64,000 bases of DNA from Prochilodus magdalenae (Eukaryota > Chordata > Actinopteri > Characiformes > Prochilodontidae), in NCBI GenBank assembly GCA_024036415.1, contig JAMWET010001298.1, forward strand, positions 227,501 through 291,500, given 5' to 3'. Shown here piece after piece: positions 44,660 to 56,610 of this stretch. The notes under the pieces are model-generated. The model had not been told where the DNA came from. It saw nothing but the letters and a program-made list of their open reading frames with translations, and did no database searches. The position numbers were made by a program, and so were the translations under genes. How positions within the stretch are numbered: position 1 is the stretch's first letter; the number at the start of each line of letters is the position of its first letter.

Positions 44660-45250
44660 GTCAGATGCAAAAAAGCATGATGTTATCAGACATTAGCTTT
44701 CATGTTAGATTTTCTCCCTCCCTCCCCTCCTTTCCGCTCTACCTTTTAGCTGCAGGCCGGCTTTGCTCCTTTTTATTTAATTTACTGCCAGCCTGTTTTA
44801 TTTATTTCGCATGTAGCACAAATTGCTTTTTGACCTTGCCTGTTATGAAGCATAAATGAATTGAAAAGCCATTGATACGCAGAAGTCTGAGCGCTGACTG
44901 TGCGCCGGCATTAATCTTCCCACCTGCAGGGACGCTTCCACAAGGGTCAGTTTTTTTTCCTCTCCATTATCTTAGGAGGGCAAAGGAAATCTCCTCGTAG
45001 CCCTCTGCTCTGGCCAAAAATGCACACGCACTGCCACCTCTCCCTTTTCCTCTCTCCCTCTTTTTTCCGCAGAGCTTCGGAAAATGCATCTCTTGCATTC
45101 TGGCATGACAGTGACAGAGTGAACGGAGGCCTTTTGTTGTATTCCTCTTTATTTGTAATGCTGTGTTCTTGGTTGCCAGCGGCGTAAGTGATGTAACAGA
45201 CGATGCTTCTCTGATCCTGTTTCCTTAAATACATCACCAACTGCTTCCAT
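44660..45250. promoter_or_regulatory. Candidate conserved noncoding island
   Basis: Transposon-free block containing a pyrimidine stretch, TTATTTAATTTACTGCC, CATAAATGAATTG and GGCATTAATCTTCCC words. No supported exon. Enhancer status is inferred from composition. Confidence 0.3.
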
Positions 45251-45844
45251 ACGTCCTGTTGCTTACGTTTAAGCTGTGCTAAATACGCAAGTGCTTGTGT
45301 TCAGATACATCCTTCTTCAGACGAGATTCCGTTCTTGTGCACTAACACTGGTGTTGTTTTAACCTAAAGCTTCTTGATGAATGGATCCAAAAAAGATGCG
45401 GTTGGTTGCATTAGCATCAAAGCCTTTGGCGTTCCTCCTCCAGCGAAACTTTAAAATCTTTGGTCCATGAACCATTAACTGTGAAAAGTCATTAGTTAAC
45501 AAGTGTTTATAAATGGCAGTTTATTTAGTTGATATTTATTAATTAATTAATTGCTGCATTCATTCATCTTCTAGGCCACTAGAACCTTTTAGGCATTAAT
45601 CATATTAGGTATCTGGTTCCTGTCTTATCCACTGCAAAGAATTTTCTAGAAGTTTATCTACAACATAGTTTTTTGAATCAAACCAGGTGGCGGTATAGCT
45701 TGAGCATAACATTGCAGCATTTAAGACAGTTGCTTGAAACAGAGGTACAAAACTCAGACCTCAAGACGGATCATGTGATTTTGACATGGCCACCTCAGAG
45801 AGGACAACAGGTGAGAAGCCTGTGAGCTGTATGTTCTGGTTTCC
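45251..45844. other. No gene; short TTAA run
   Basis: Unique AT-rich DNA with a TTAATTAATTAATT run at about 45537-45551. Confidence 0.4.
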
Positions 45845-46215
45845 TGAAGGATGGCTATAGTGATCCAGGGCTCAGTAGAAATAGCATGGCATGTCCTATA
45901 GTGGAGTTTGACAGTTTCTCTGATATAACACCATTATCTTGGATTTTGGATAAAAAGTCATGTGTTGTTGGCGAGGAGGTATAACACCCTGTAATCCTGT
46001 GAAGCCTGAAGTCTGTTAGTCTTATTTTTGGGAAGTTGCTGTGATGTAAGTTTCTCTGGCTCTCCACTGCGAGCGAGATTTCCAGCAAGGCCATCAAGCG
46101 TACTCCTAGGTCAGATACAAATTTGCAACCAGCATTGTGATCCCAGGCTCGATGGAAAGGACGTATCACACTCTACTAACCTGTGGAGACTGGCTTCATC
46201 ACGGATTGCTAAAGT
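45845..46215. repeat. Unclassified old interspersed repeat, two related parts
   Basis: The stretches 'gtgatccagggctcagtag' (45861) and 'gtgatcccaggctcgatgg' (46137) are diverged copies of one sequence. The second is preceded by 'cagatacaaatttgcaac', as in the relative at 28190-28340. The class is unknown. Confidence 0.35.
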
Positions 46216-48719
46216 CACTTTTTGGCAAAGCACTGTCTTCTCATGTGACTTTATTCATGATGTCATCATTGATTAGTCAGCATCGGCTCACCTTTCATCA
46301 CATAACTGTCCAATTTAAAATATCTGAAATCGTGTAAGCCTTGCTACTACTGTGTTTAGCACTGTGATGTCATTTTATAATTATTTTTATAAGTTTCAGT
46401 GCATAAACATGTCTTGGTTGACCAATCACAAGGAAAGAACAGTGTGAATACGATTTTCTCCATATAGAAAAGGAACGTGGCAGCAACGTTACCTACATAT
46501 ATTTGTTCTTCTTAACTTCATTAGGCTCATGGAGCCAATGAGTCACTGAACTTCAGTCACTGAACATGTCTTGGCTGATCAGGTACTAAAACTGTGTAAG
46601 TTATATTTTTGGTCACGCCATGATGCAGCATGTAGGCTAGACACTCTTTATATCTGGGTCACTTATTTCTATTTAGACATTTCTATCGAACAATTAGCAA
46701 TCATTTTTATTTAGCATGACACAATACTGGATGTATTTTTGTGCCCACGGATCATTTTTGGCACTTATGTTCAGCATGGTCTCTATTTCTCACGTAATGC
46801 CAGCACGTCTGTGTTTTTGCAGCCTCTGAAGTGCAGTTTTCAAGGCAAAGCCTGCCACTATCCACTCATGGTGTCATGCACTGTGCAGCATGTGACATGT
46901 TTTTCTATCACGTCCACTCACGCTCTGGTGTTGCGCTGTTCTTGCGTTCATTCCAGCTCCTGAGCAGGATCTATGGCGTGTCAACACGTTTCCACCATGC
47001 TAATGTCTCCAGTGCTGGAGCTGCCGTTAAAGCTGTTGACCAGATAGAACTCTGGCAATGGGATTTCAGCCTGAACTGTCAGATCACATTCTGCACAGAC
47101 TTCGGGTCTGTGTTGTCTCCTTTCACTGCTTTTCTCGCCGCTCTAATTCAATGCATTGCTCTCCGAGTGCGATTTTGTCAACTTGCTCAGCTGTAAAAAG
47201 CAATGTTGGCCAAGGCCACAGGTCAGTCACGACTGATATGATCCATTCTAGCGGTCCTGGACAGACAGCGCTTGTTATTGTGCCATATTTTTCCCTTAAC
47301 AAGCTTGCACAGTAGCCTACCATTGTATATGCTGTACCTACGCATGTTGTTTTCCCACACAAACAGTTGTTTACTGCTGCCTATCTTCTCCTTCCTGATA
47401 TTTTGTACAGATATCTACATGCCTGCTTCAAAAGATTATTTCTTGCGTGTCTTAATATGAATGGGCTTCGCGGCTATTAGGGATTTTCAGTCATTTTTCA
47501 AAATGTCAGCATAATTAAGTAATTGAGATGCAGACAAAGTCGTTCAGAATGTTCTAATGTAAAATAGCTGATTGTAGGGAAATGTCTTTTGTATGAGGGT
47601 CGACCTAGTAAAGTTACCAGGATGGGGGGCTATATAGCATCCTCTTACAGGCTGCCTTGCTTATGGATGCAAGGGAAGTATGTCCATGTGAAGCAGCCAT
47701 GTGCAGGGGCTGACAGGTCTCACAGTAAGAGACTTTAATGTGTAAATAATTTGTTATTTCAAGCAAAGGTGTCTATATATAGTGTGTGTTGCATGAGCTA
47801 CACTGCGCTGGCTTGTGGGGCAGTTGAAGTCCACTGTCGCTTAGAGTAGTGTGTAGAGAAATGGCCTGTCTGCTATCCTGGTTGTTTCATCTTGTGCTGA
47901 TGGCAGTTCTTCTCTGCTGCCATGTTCAATGAAAAAAAAAAAAAGCTTAAGGATTTTGTTTCCTGTGTTGTCGTCTTCTCCTTTGCAGACATCAAATCAT
48001 CAAGCAAAAATAAACAAATTAAATAAGAAATAAGAAAATGCTTTTTACCATGGCCATAAGTAATAAGTAAGGCCAGGGGTATTCTGATGCCTGTATCTGG
48101 TGGGGGTGTCTGTGGGGGGTGTCTGTGGGAATGTAGACTACTATACTGTTAAGCTTAGCAAAGCTACCCAGTCTACAGTATCGTGATTGGATCTGGGCAG
48201 CTATGGTTTGCTGATAGATTTCATGCTATATATAAGACACTAGGCTACCAGGAGCAACTCTGCAACATCCTGTTACTATGAACAGGAACATTAATATTAT
48301 AGACGAGCACATGAAATAGCTGGGTCTTAAATATGAGTATATGCGGCTATAAACACACGCAGGGTGTGCCGCAGGACTCATAGATTGAGAAGAGGTTGTA
48401 CAGTGCAGTGAATGTCTCCTTTGATCTGTGGAAATTGGGTCCAAAGCAGATGTTAATGATGGGCTCAATTCTTTGAGTGCCTGAACATTGATTTAGGGTT
48501 CTTGCAACATAGCTAGCTATAGCATGCTATAGCTTAGCTGCAAGGGGCTAATCAGTTAAGGCTGCAAGGCTTTACTCTCGGCTACTTATTTATAACAGAA
48601 TTTACGAAAGTTTGCTGTTAATTAGATTATTGAGGGTTTAGCCTCATGCAGCTCATTTCGTTTCATTTGTACTAGAATGCATTAATGTTATGCACTGTGT
48701 TCAGTGCGAACCAGTCAGG
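46216..48719. other. 2.5 kb without recognised genes
   Basis: Unique DNA. A GC-balanced part at about 46830-47260 holds overlapping plus frames (longest 121 codons, 46831-47196) without family resemblance. An A run lies at about 47933-47944. No transposon was delimited. Confidence 0.4.
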
Positions 48720-49870
48720 TTTTTAACCCCAGTGTCTGATTTGGCATGCTTTTGTCAGACTCTTCGTGTAGTGTAATTTGGAGAGAGCATGATGGAGCTA
48801 GAGAGAGAGAGAGAGAGAGAGAGAGTGCAGGGGAAGGATTAGAAGTGAGGGATTGCTTTGCCAGCAGGGTGGTGTGAGGTGAAAATAAGGGAAGGAGAAT
48901 TTCATTTGCATACCCAGCATGCCATCCGGACCTTTCTAGAGAGCTTGTGCCTTCTCCACCACTGAGCTTGGCAAGTGCCTGCTCATTCTACTGGGCTAAG
49001 TTTATGAGCCGGATGGGGGGGCGGATGGCACGGGTAAAGCTTTAAAGCTCCGTAAAGGGAGTCTGCAGGGCAAGAGGGTGCCGTCGGACCCCATTTACAT
49101 GTTTGCGCTGTGTAAAAAAGAGATTGAAATCCTTGACACGGCACGCACCCCGAGGAATTAGCCCAATTCGCAAGCTAGGCAAGGATGGCCTTGTTGCGGC
49201 GCGAGGGCTTGTAAGGTAATTTTCAGCAAGCAAACAAGCGATCTCATTATCCACCTGCACCTGAGATGTCCAGGAACCCCCCCCTGTTCACCCATCCCAC
49301 CCCTGCCTACCCCCCCTCCCAATCCCTCATTCACTCCACCCCTCCATCATCCGTTCTTTCTCATCGTCCGTCGTCCAGGCCGGAGCTTTATTAGAGCACA
49401 ACATCTTTTCCAGTGACTGCGCTTGTGCGCGCCGGTTCAGGGTCAAGTCAAGGGCGCCGCAGCCTAGATTGAAATCATTTGTCACTCGGCGAGTGGATTT
49501 GGGCGCAGTGGACGGGACACGTTCCCTCGCTCTCTCCGCCAGCACCTTTGACACCACGAGCGTCCGGACAACGCAGATGGGCCCCCGGAACACATTACGC
49601 CAACGAGACCCCCTTTATTTCGCATTAGCCCGGCCTCTCAAACAGCGCACCGTGGGCTGCGGAAGAGGAAAAGGCACTCCAGTGCAGTCAGCATATATTC
49701 TAAAGTGTTCTGGAGCTGTTTGCGGCCTCGCTTTGACAGTGCTAAAATTGCCCCTCGAGTGACCGCGATAATCACTGCGCCTTTCACAGCTGAAAGCGAC
49801 AAAAAAGCGAATAGGGAGGCGAAAAAAAGAATGAGAAACAATTCTGTCGGAGGGGACGCTTGTTTCTTAA
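48720..49870. promoter_or_regulatory. Candidate regulatory island with CpG-rich core
   Basis: Contains a (GA)n tract at 48801-48825, a complex block at about 49030-49260, and a markedly CpG-rich core at 49380-49860 with many GCGC and CGCG words in an otherwise CpG-poor window. Open frames on both strands (49327-49593 minus, 49469-49762 plus) are a side effect of GC content and match no family. It could be an enhancer cluster or an orphan CpG island acting as a distal promoter. Confidence 0.35.
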
Positions 49871-49961
49871 CTGGTGTAACAGTGTAAAGTGTTGCAATTT
49901 AGTTGAGAGCACACAGGGTTGTTTTTTCTCCCCCATGCTTCTCTCTGTGTCTCCTGCCATA

Positions 49962-49984
49962 TCTCTCTCTCTCCCTCTCGCTCA

Positions 49985-50016
<32 letters not shown>

Positions 50017-50017
50017 C
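49962..50017. repeat. (CT)n microsatellite
   Basis: CT run of about 55 bp with minor interruptions, ending in a T run. Confidence 0.85.
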
Positions 50018-50668
50018 TTCATGGTCAGCAGGAGCTTGCATGAACAATGGCTGGTGCTGAGGTAGCATGTGGAAAATGACTTTAATACACCGTATAGAAT
50101 GGCTTATTGCTTTGGTCAATAGGCTGCGGTAAGGACGGTGCATTTGGCCGCTTGGGAAGGTTACTGCTCTCTGAACTGGATGACTGATACAGCCAGGCCT
50201 TCTTATGGGCTCCCTAATGGAACAACCCCGACATTAAATGCAAGATTAGCCCACAGACATACTAGATATAGATGGCTACACATATCGTACATACAGGTTG
50301 TATGCGTGCAAATGGCTGGCAGGTACGGCGATATTGTCTGATTTATTGTTAAAGGACCGTAATTGTGTAATGCAGTGGTGCATTTTGTAAATTAACACAA
50401 CAGACAAATACATTGTGTCTGACTTCCTCTGGAAGGGATGAAAGGAAGAAAGGGTCTTATAGACTAACAACCAAACAACTAAGGGCTACACAACAGAAAA
50501 CTCAAATTATGTTGAAGAAACCGTGACCATGTTTACACGCGTCCACACAAATGATCAGGTCATTACCTTATTTCAGTTCGTTTGTGTGGTTACATTGGAT
50601 ATTACAATATCTTATAACATTTTAAAGAAATCCAAAAAAAGGCATCTGGATTTTTAGCCTGAAACTAA
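50018..50668. other. No gene recognised
   Basis: Unique DNA. The part at 50520-50620 (GTTTACACGCGTCC) may be a fragment of the MITE family that follows. Confidence 0.4.
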
Positions 50669-50941
50669 GCCCCTGTTTACACCTGGAATATCCGCTTATG
50701 ACGTGGGAACCAAATGCCTGTGTCGTCTGCAGTTTGTTTTGCACTGCATTGACTATGTCAACTAATGCATTTGTCCATTGCTGAAGTATTTGTTTAATCT
50801 ACTCCAATTGGATTAAACGATCGTATTTGTGTCTGTTTTAAATGCGTCTTAAATTTACACCTGCATATTTGATGTGGCTTGGCCTGATCCAGATTATCCT
50901 GATACTCAAGATGCATGAGGTGACCAGGTGTAAAAAGGGGT
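50669..50941. mobile_element. MITE with CCCCTGTTTACACCTGG ends
   Basis: Left end CCCCTGTTTACACCTGG and right end CCAGGTGTAAAAAGGGG are inverted repeats of 17 bp with one mismatch. The interior contains GATCCAGATTATCC and TTGAGTATCAGGAT-type words known from fish nonautonomous elements. No coding capacity. Confidence 0.7.
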
Positions 50942-51286
50942 TGAAGTCTTTTAGAGTCATATGTTAAACGCTAACGCTATGATCTAAAAAGATTACCAGG
51001 TCAGAATTGTCCACAGTGGTTATGAAGGAGCCAGTGGTCTGAAGGGTTTAACGCCTCTAAAAGCTACATCATGGAAAAGTGAAAGCTAAATGGAGAAGTG
51101 TTGAAATTTTGGCTGAGGAATAAGAAATACGATTTTGGCATACCATGTATTTTGAAGTGGATTCATTGCAGAGTGGTCCCCAAACCCAAATGAGTTTTTA
51201 AGCTCTGCCAGTATTTGATCAGTATCCACGCTATATATAGAAACTCATGGATAGTAAATAATATGGGTGTTTGTTCAGGCATATCG

Positions 51287-51433
51287 GTAACACTTTACAA
51301 TAAGACATTACCATGAAGTAATACATTGCATGAGTAATGCATTAGTTTGCTTAACATATAACATTAGCAATTAAGCATAGTAACCATTGTTAATGTATTA
51401 CTCATCACAGTTTATATATACTGAAGGTGTTAC
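51287..51433. mobile_element. Short MITE of the GTAACACTTTAC family
   Basis: Starts GTAACACTTTACAATAAG and ends AGGTGTTAC. The interior repeats 'gtaatacattgcatgag' and 'tgttaatgtattactcat' as an internal inverted pair, as in the elements at 7776-8350 and 28642-28886. Confidence 0.55.
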
Positions 51434-52599
51434 CTAAACGTCTGTTAAGAATCTGTTGGTCAGTCTGCCGTGCAAACTGCAGTGCATGTCTTTGTTTATC
51501 TTAAATTGAGTTGATAATTGAGTTATACAGAAATTTTGATGAGTCCATGGAACCCCTCTATAAGCGTATGTAAGTCATGTTCAGTGTGCAGGTAAACAGA
51601 TGAGATTGAGAGATCATTAAGGACAGAGCTTTTTCTTCTCAGTGTGTTCTAATTGGCTCAGAGGAAAGCTCTCCATATGTGTGCACTCTAATGTAGCTCA
51701 GACCGCTTTAACACATACTGTAGGAGACCACAGACAGGTGAGTCACGTAGCTCACTGGCACACACTTGCACATGTATAAACACAGGCTGCAAAGTGTTGG
51801 TAAAGTCATTTTACAGTCTTTACACGGTTTTTAAATGTATTTTTATTTTTATGTTTCGCTTATGTTTTACTTTGCCAGGTGTATGATCCCTCCTAAATGA
51901 TCCAAGACTTAAATGATCTGTACCGTGACATATAGATTTAGTAGAGGAATCTTGAGCAACCCATCTTCATATGTGTACATGGTTTCCATATGACCAAAAT
52001 GTATTTGTGATGTCATGAAAACCAGCACATTTACAAATATCCTATAAACTTTAAAGCCTACAGTAGTTACTGATTTAAACACTGAGCTGGGACTGCTTTC
52101 TTAATGATGCACATTAAAAGTTAAGGTTTTATCTTAGCTTTTTAATGAAATATGTAAGTATCGCTAACATTTAGCATAGCACTCCCCATTACATACTGTT
52201 CATATACGTAAACTAAACTGTAAAAGCTCCCAATTATGAATGTATCATGTTTGTGATGTCATCAAAATCAACATAAATGCAATAAATAGCTGGCATATCC
52301 TTCATTTCAGCTTACAGCCCTTTAGCTCCGCCCACTCAACTTGACGTTTTAAAAAGTGTTTTAGCCCAGTTTTTTGGTGAAAAACAATACAGGCCAGCCA
52401 ATGAGAGCTGAGGTAATTTACATATTTCAGCCTTAAAGGCACGATAACAAAAACATTGCATTTAATTCTACATACACAAAGTAATGTGAGGTTGAAAAAT
52501 ATGAATGTAGAAATGTATTATTACTGTTACTGGTATATAAACCTACCAAAATGAATGGACCTCAGCGAACAAAATAAACCATTAAAAAATGTTTTATAT
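51434..52599. other. No gene recognised
   Basis: AT-rich unique DNA with no repeat or exon identified. Confidence 0.45.
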
Positions 52600-53060
52600 G
52601 GGTCCTTTAAAACGCACACCTCAGTGGCCACAACATAAAAGACATTCTGCAACGTCCATTTCTTTCACCCCTTTTTAGCCATCAAACGCAGATGAGAAAA
52701 AGCGGTCAGCTTCCCGCTCTCCACTGCGCCATCCAATTCACACGTCTGAAACGTAATTGCCCTGGACAACATTCTCCCTAGCCAGGTCAGCCCGCTGTCC
52801 TTGTTATTAGCTCTGGCCTTATCAGCCGAACAGGTCTGCCCAGGTCAGCTGAACCTGGCTAGAGTGCGACCTGGAGGTCACGTTCAACAGTTGCAGGGGT
52901 CAGAGGGTCGACCATACTGACTGCACTCAGTTCAGCTTCTCTAATAAGGAAGTGAAACATTGTGGTGGGGGGGAGTCTGGGGCTGGGGCGGAACTGGACT
53001 CTTTTCATTAGCCAGGGTTTATTTCTTTATTAGGTGACCAGGGAACGCAGGTTGTGTGGT
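52600..53060. promoter_or_regulatory. Candidate conserved noncoding island
   Basis: Repeat-free, complex sequence with internal near-repeats of 'ccaggtcagc' (52790-52850), plus GAAACGTAATTGCC and CTTATTAGCTC words. No exon signature. Confidence 0.3.
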
Positions 53061-53539
53061 CAGGATTATGCCTGAGATTTGAGATCTGAGAAAAGATTCA
53101 TGTTTTTTTTATTGATGCTGCTGCTTTATACAGTGGTGCAGCATAACTACAATACAATGAATATTCTGAGATGACTATTCTAGAAATGATAACAATAAGC
53201 CAGTAAATTTCATATTTTCCAGTGATATAGAGCACATTGTAGCAACACTGACCAATTCAGATTCCTGTCGAGTGATGGGGTCTTAATGTGTCACATTGTC
53301 ATGCATTAGGTTATTTGGATTTAGTGCTGTGCGGTATGTGAAATTGTTGTAGTCACGGCGTTTGATGGTATTTTTTAGGGAGGCACTTCTGGTTCTTATT
53401 TGGCAAACCTTAAACATGTAAGCATATCATCCACCCATATATGTAGCTATTATTGAATAACCTTAAACATTTCAATATAGAATTGAAGTATAGATTCAGC
53501 TTTACATTCAACTTTTAATACAGGGCTGTGTTTTGTTAT
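53061..53539. other. No gene recognised
   Basis: Unique AT-rich DNA; 'gtgctgtgcggtatgtg' near 53322 resembles a common fish repeat, but no element could be delimited. Confidence 0.4.
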
Positions 53540-53596
53540 ACTGTACAACCCTGTATTAATATAATGACAATGAAGTTGAATTGAGTTGAATTAAAT
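53540..53596 (+). mobile_element. Possible LINE 3' tail
   Basis: Reads 'aatgacaatgaagttgaatt' followed by GAGTTGAATTAAATAG, the AATGACAATAAAGTTGAATTGAATTG type of tail common on fish retrotransposons. The 5' part is not recognisable. A short inverted repeat around 'aatacaggg' lies just upstream (53516-53556). Confidence 0.4.
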
Positions 53597-53632
53597 AGAT
53601 TACATTACACAGCATCCTGAGTGTGTTTACAT

Positions 53633-54044
53633 TCATTTAATAATCAGGTTATGATCCTATTCAAGCGGTCATGTAAACAGCCCAGAAATCTAAAAGAGAC
53701 AGCTGGATTTGAGCTCAGTAAGTGGATTTCTCAGCATGTATACTCTTACATTGATTTATTTTCTGAATTCTCAGGCTGTGCATGAGTAAAAATAGACAGC
53801 TTTGCCAGAAATAAGCATGCAGTGTTTAGGACAGCAACTTCAAGATGGCAATAAAACACTTTTGAAGCAATGCTGAAACCAGCTACATCCCTGACCAAAT
53901 GTAGTGTGTAATTAATTTTCTAACTGATGCATGTTTATATTTTCTGCTGTTTTCTAAGTAATCCCCTTTAGCTCATTATTAAGGTGCATACAAGTTATCT
54001 TCAGATACCTGTGGTTGTCGGATTACTAATTCATGTAGACGCAC
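53633..54044. mobile_element. Candidate MITE with GTTTACAT ends
   Basis: Left GTGTTTACATTCATTTAATAATC and right GATTACTAATTCATGTAGACGCAC are imperfect inverted repeats. The interior has CATGTAAACAGCCC and further related words. No coding capacity; the limits are approximate. Confidence 0.45.
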
Positions 54045-54141
54045 TCATTGCTTCTGTTAGGAGTAGAAATTGTCCAAAGTCACTTATGTTAACTTACATT
54101 CAAATGTAGGAATGTTTTCCTTCTCCCGAAAATCAATTATA

Positions 54142-54905
54142 CACTTGTTGTCAGTAAAACAGTTGCACCCAGACAGAATCAACCGACAAAAATAAAACTC
54201 GGTGGGTGGCTATGGCCCCGAGGCATGCAAATAATTCCACACTTGTCCACACATGTGGCAAGGACGCACCCTATCGCTCTACCTGACTGACCAAACAGCT
54301 ATGATTGCAGACATTCAGTGAGCAGTGATGCCTTTCTGTTAGTGCCATCACCTTTGGCACGTGGCTGCACAACTGTGCGCCCAGACCATTACGATTACTG
54401 CCTTTAACACCATGTCAGCGTTGCTACAGACAGCTATGGTGTTGTGCCAGAATCTCATGGAGTGACTCAGAATGGCAGCAGGTCATCTTCATTGATAAGT
54501 ACCGCTTTTGTCCTGGTTGAGACAGCCAGCGAATCTGTGTGTGGAGGCACCGTGGTCAGCGCCAAGATGAGCGGTTTGTTGTCACGTGTCCCATGTCTAA
54601 AAGGCCTGGTGTCATGCCACCTCTATTGAAAATCTGCAGGAACTGTGTGAGACTATTCAAGCTGCATGTGGCATGGGATGGATTATCACAGGACACCATT
54701 AGGAACCTCTACAACTCCATGCTGGCATGTTGCAACAGCAAACTGGCAACCAGATGCTATACCGAGAGACACTACTCCTGTATGTGTAGCTTAATAAATA
54801 TTACCCATATCAGTCTAAATGTATCATCGTTTATTGTTCCTGGTAACCTTTATCTTTCTTGTGAAGAACATTACAATCCAACACTTCCTTCTGTGTGCAA
54901 CTATT
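54142..54905 (+). mobile_element. Nonautonomous Tc1/mariner derivative, copy 8
   Basis: One of the longer copies. The left end CACTTGTTGTCAG leads into GTTGCACCCAGACAG; the right end has CACTTCCTTCTGTGTGCAAC. The plus frame at 54539-54916 reads MWRHRGQRQDERFVVTCPMS, further on WDGLSQDTIRNLYNSM, and continues into the 3' noncoding part. The catalytic aspartate block upstream is decayed ('STAFVLVETASES'), and the segment carrying the second aspartate and glutamate is absent. Confidence 0.85.
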
Positions 54906-55129
54906 TGCCAGTTTAGATCATATCATAAAACAAACCACATCTGTTTTATACAATTCAGATTGCATATGGTATACTGTACAGTAAAATATTCAGGTTAATT
55001 ATGATATAGATATAGGTATAATATAGCATCTTGTATGTACTTATTCACATTTGCAAAGCCTTTTTGAAAAGTCTGTTTGATGATGCTTTAAAATACATTT
55101 GCATTATTGTTACTTCCAGTCAGCTTTAC
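54906..55129. other. No feature recognised
   Basis: AT-rich unique spacer. Confidence 0.4.
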
Positions 55130-55560
55130 ATCGGGAACAGTGTTTCCTCCAGTGTTGCTGCTCTCTGTGGACAGTGAAAGTGTAAGGGCCTAATTTATGC
55201 AGTGGCTGGCGTGGCCCTCTCAGCACAGTCGTTTTCATTAACTCTTCCACGGCCCAGGCCTCTTAAGGGATTAACTTTAAAAGACACCCCAGCACTGCAG
55301 GCAACGGAGACAAAAAAAAACTGTATCTGATAGGAGCGCCTGATAACGGGGCTTTGTGGCATAATTGCGACAGTGTAACCCTGACAATTCCACTTGAGCT
55401 GTGTAAACACCAGGCCATGGAGATGCCAGCCGAGCTTAGTCAGGGATCTGTTTCAGTTTAGTGAAGAATGTGGAGAGATGGACCCATGATGCCACTTGAT
55501 TAATGGGGGAGATATAGGATCTGGAAGAGTGTGAGTCCACAATGTGTCAATGCATTCTTT
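55130..55560. promoter_or_regulatory. Candidate conserved noncoding island
   Basis: Repeat-free block with GCCTAATTTATGC, GTTTTCATTAACTC, GGGATTAACTTTAAAAG and GGCATAATTGCG words. No supported exon. Confidence 0.3.
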
Positions 55561-56055
55561 AAAGGAATTGTTCGGAGACGAATCTATTTACATAATTTTC
55601 CCCTTGCTCCAAATGTAAATGTACTCCAACACATGATTGGTGTTTGAAGTTGGAGCTACGGGCTGCTGTATCTAACACATAATGGTAACTTACTGTCCAC
55701 GAGTTTAACATTGTGCAAACTGCATAACTAAATTAAAGTGGAGAAACTGCACTGAAGGTATACCTGTAGAAATAGGAAGTTTTCTGCTGGTTTGGAGGTG
55801 TGTGTCTAGTTTGATTTGGTCTAATACATTTCCATATTAATTGCAGCCAATTAACACCAATAATTCTATTGCATTCAAATTGGTTTACCACTTTCTGCTT
55901 AACTTGACTTACTACCAGGGTTGGGAGGGTTACATCTATTCAGATTACTGGCAATTGTGACCTAATCCAAATGAATCTAAATTAAGATGACATAGTTTGG
56001 AATTTTTGAAATTTAACTTACATAGTTAAGTAAAAAAAATAAACTTAAAAATAAT

Positions 56056-56093
<38 letters not shown>

Positions 56094-56199
56094 GTTATTA
56101 TTATTATACCAAAAAAATAGTTTTCAGTCTATGAAACTGAATTATGATTGTAAGATTTATGCATACTGCATAATATTACAGCCAAATTAGTGTAAACCT
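55561..56199. other. No gene; (ATT)n microsatellite
   Basis: AT-rich unique DNA with a run of ATT units at about 56057-56107 and further AT-rich sequence. Confidence 0.6.
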
Positions 56200-56610
56200 C
56201 AAAACATACAACTGAACTGTACCAAACCGGACTGAACAGCTATTTGCACTCTGCCTATTTACACTATGACTATTTGCACACCTGTACAGATGTTCTCTTT
56301 CTGTAAATATTCAGATCATCTGTAACTTTCTATATATAATATTTTTCAACTAAATCTGTTTCACATCTCTCAGCTTCTTCAGCTTTTTATTACCTTTAGT
56401 ACTTTTTACTTTTTTAATTTATCCCCTACCCTATTTATTGTTTAGTGTAATTTTCCTTTAGTTTAATACTGTAAATAATCTGTGCTCTGTGTTTTTGTTA
56501 CTTGTTTTTGTGACTTGTCATACGTGTTGCTCTCACCAAGACAAATTCCTTGTATGTGTAACATACTTGGTAAAATAAAGAGATTCTGATTCTAATTCTG
56601 ATTCTGATTA
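56200..56610 (+). mobile_element. LINE (L2/Rex1-like) 3' UTR copy
   Basis: Only the 3' UTR is present. AACAGCTATTTGCAC-type sequence leads, after AT-rich DNA, into 'caccaagacaaattccttg', 'gtaacatacttgg' and a tail of GATTCTGATTCT units. The same tail ends the element at 26632-28175, so both come from one family. Extreme 5' truncation is the usual outcome of target-primed reverse transcription. Confidence 0.75.

Noticed and set aside
46831..47196. 121-codon plus-strand frame in a GC-balanced stretch
   Set aside because: Competing frames overlap it, it has no family resemblance, and no acceptor or donor bounds it.
49327..49762. Overlapping open frames on both strands in the CpG-rich block
   Set aside because: High GC removes stops by chance. 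No family resemblance and no splice sites.
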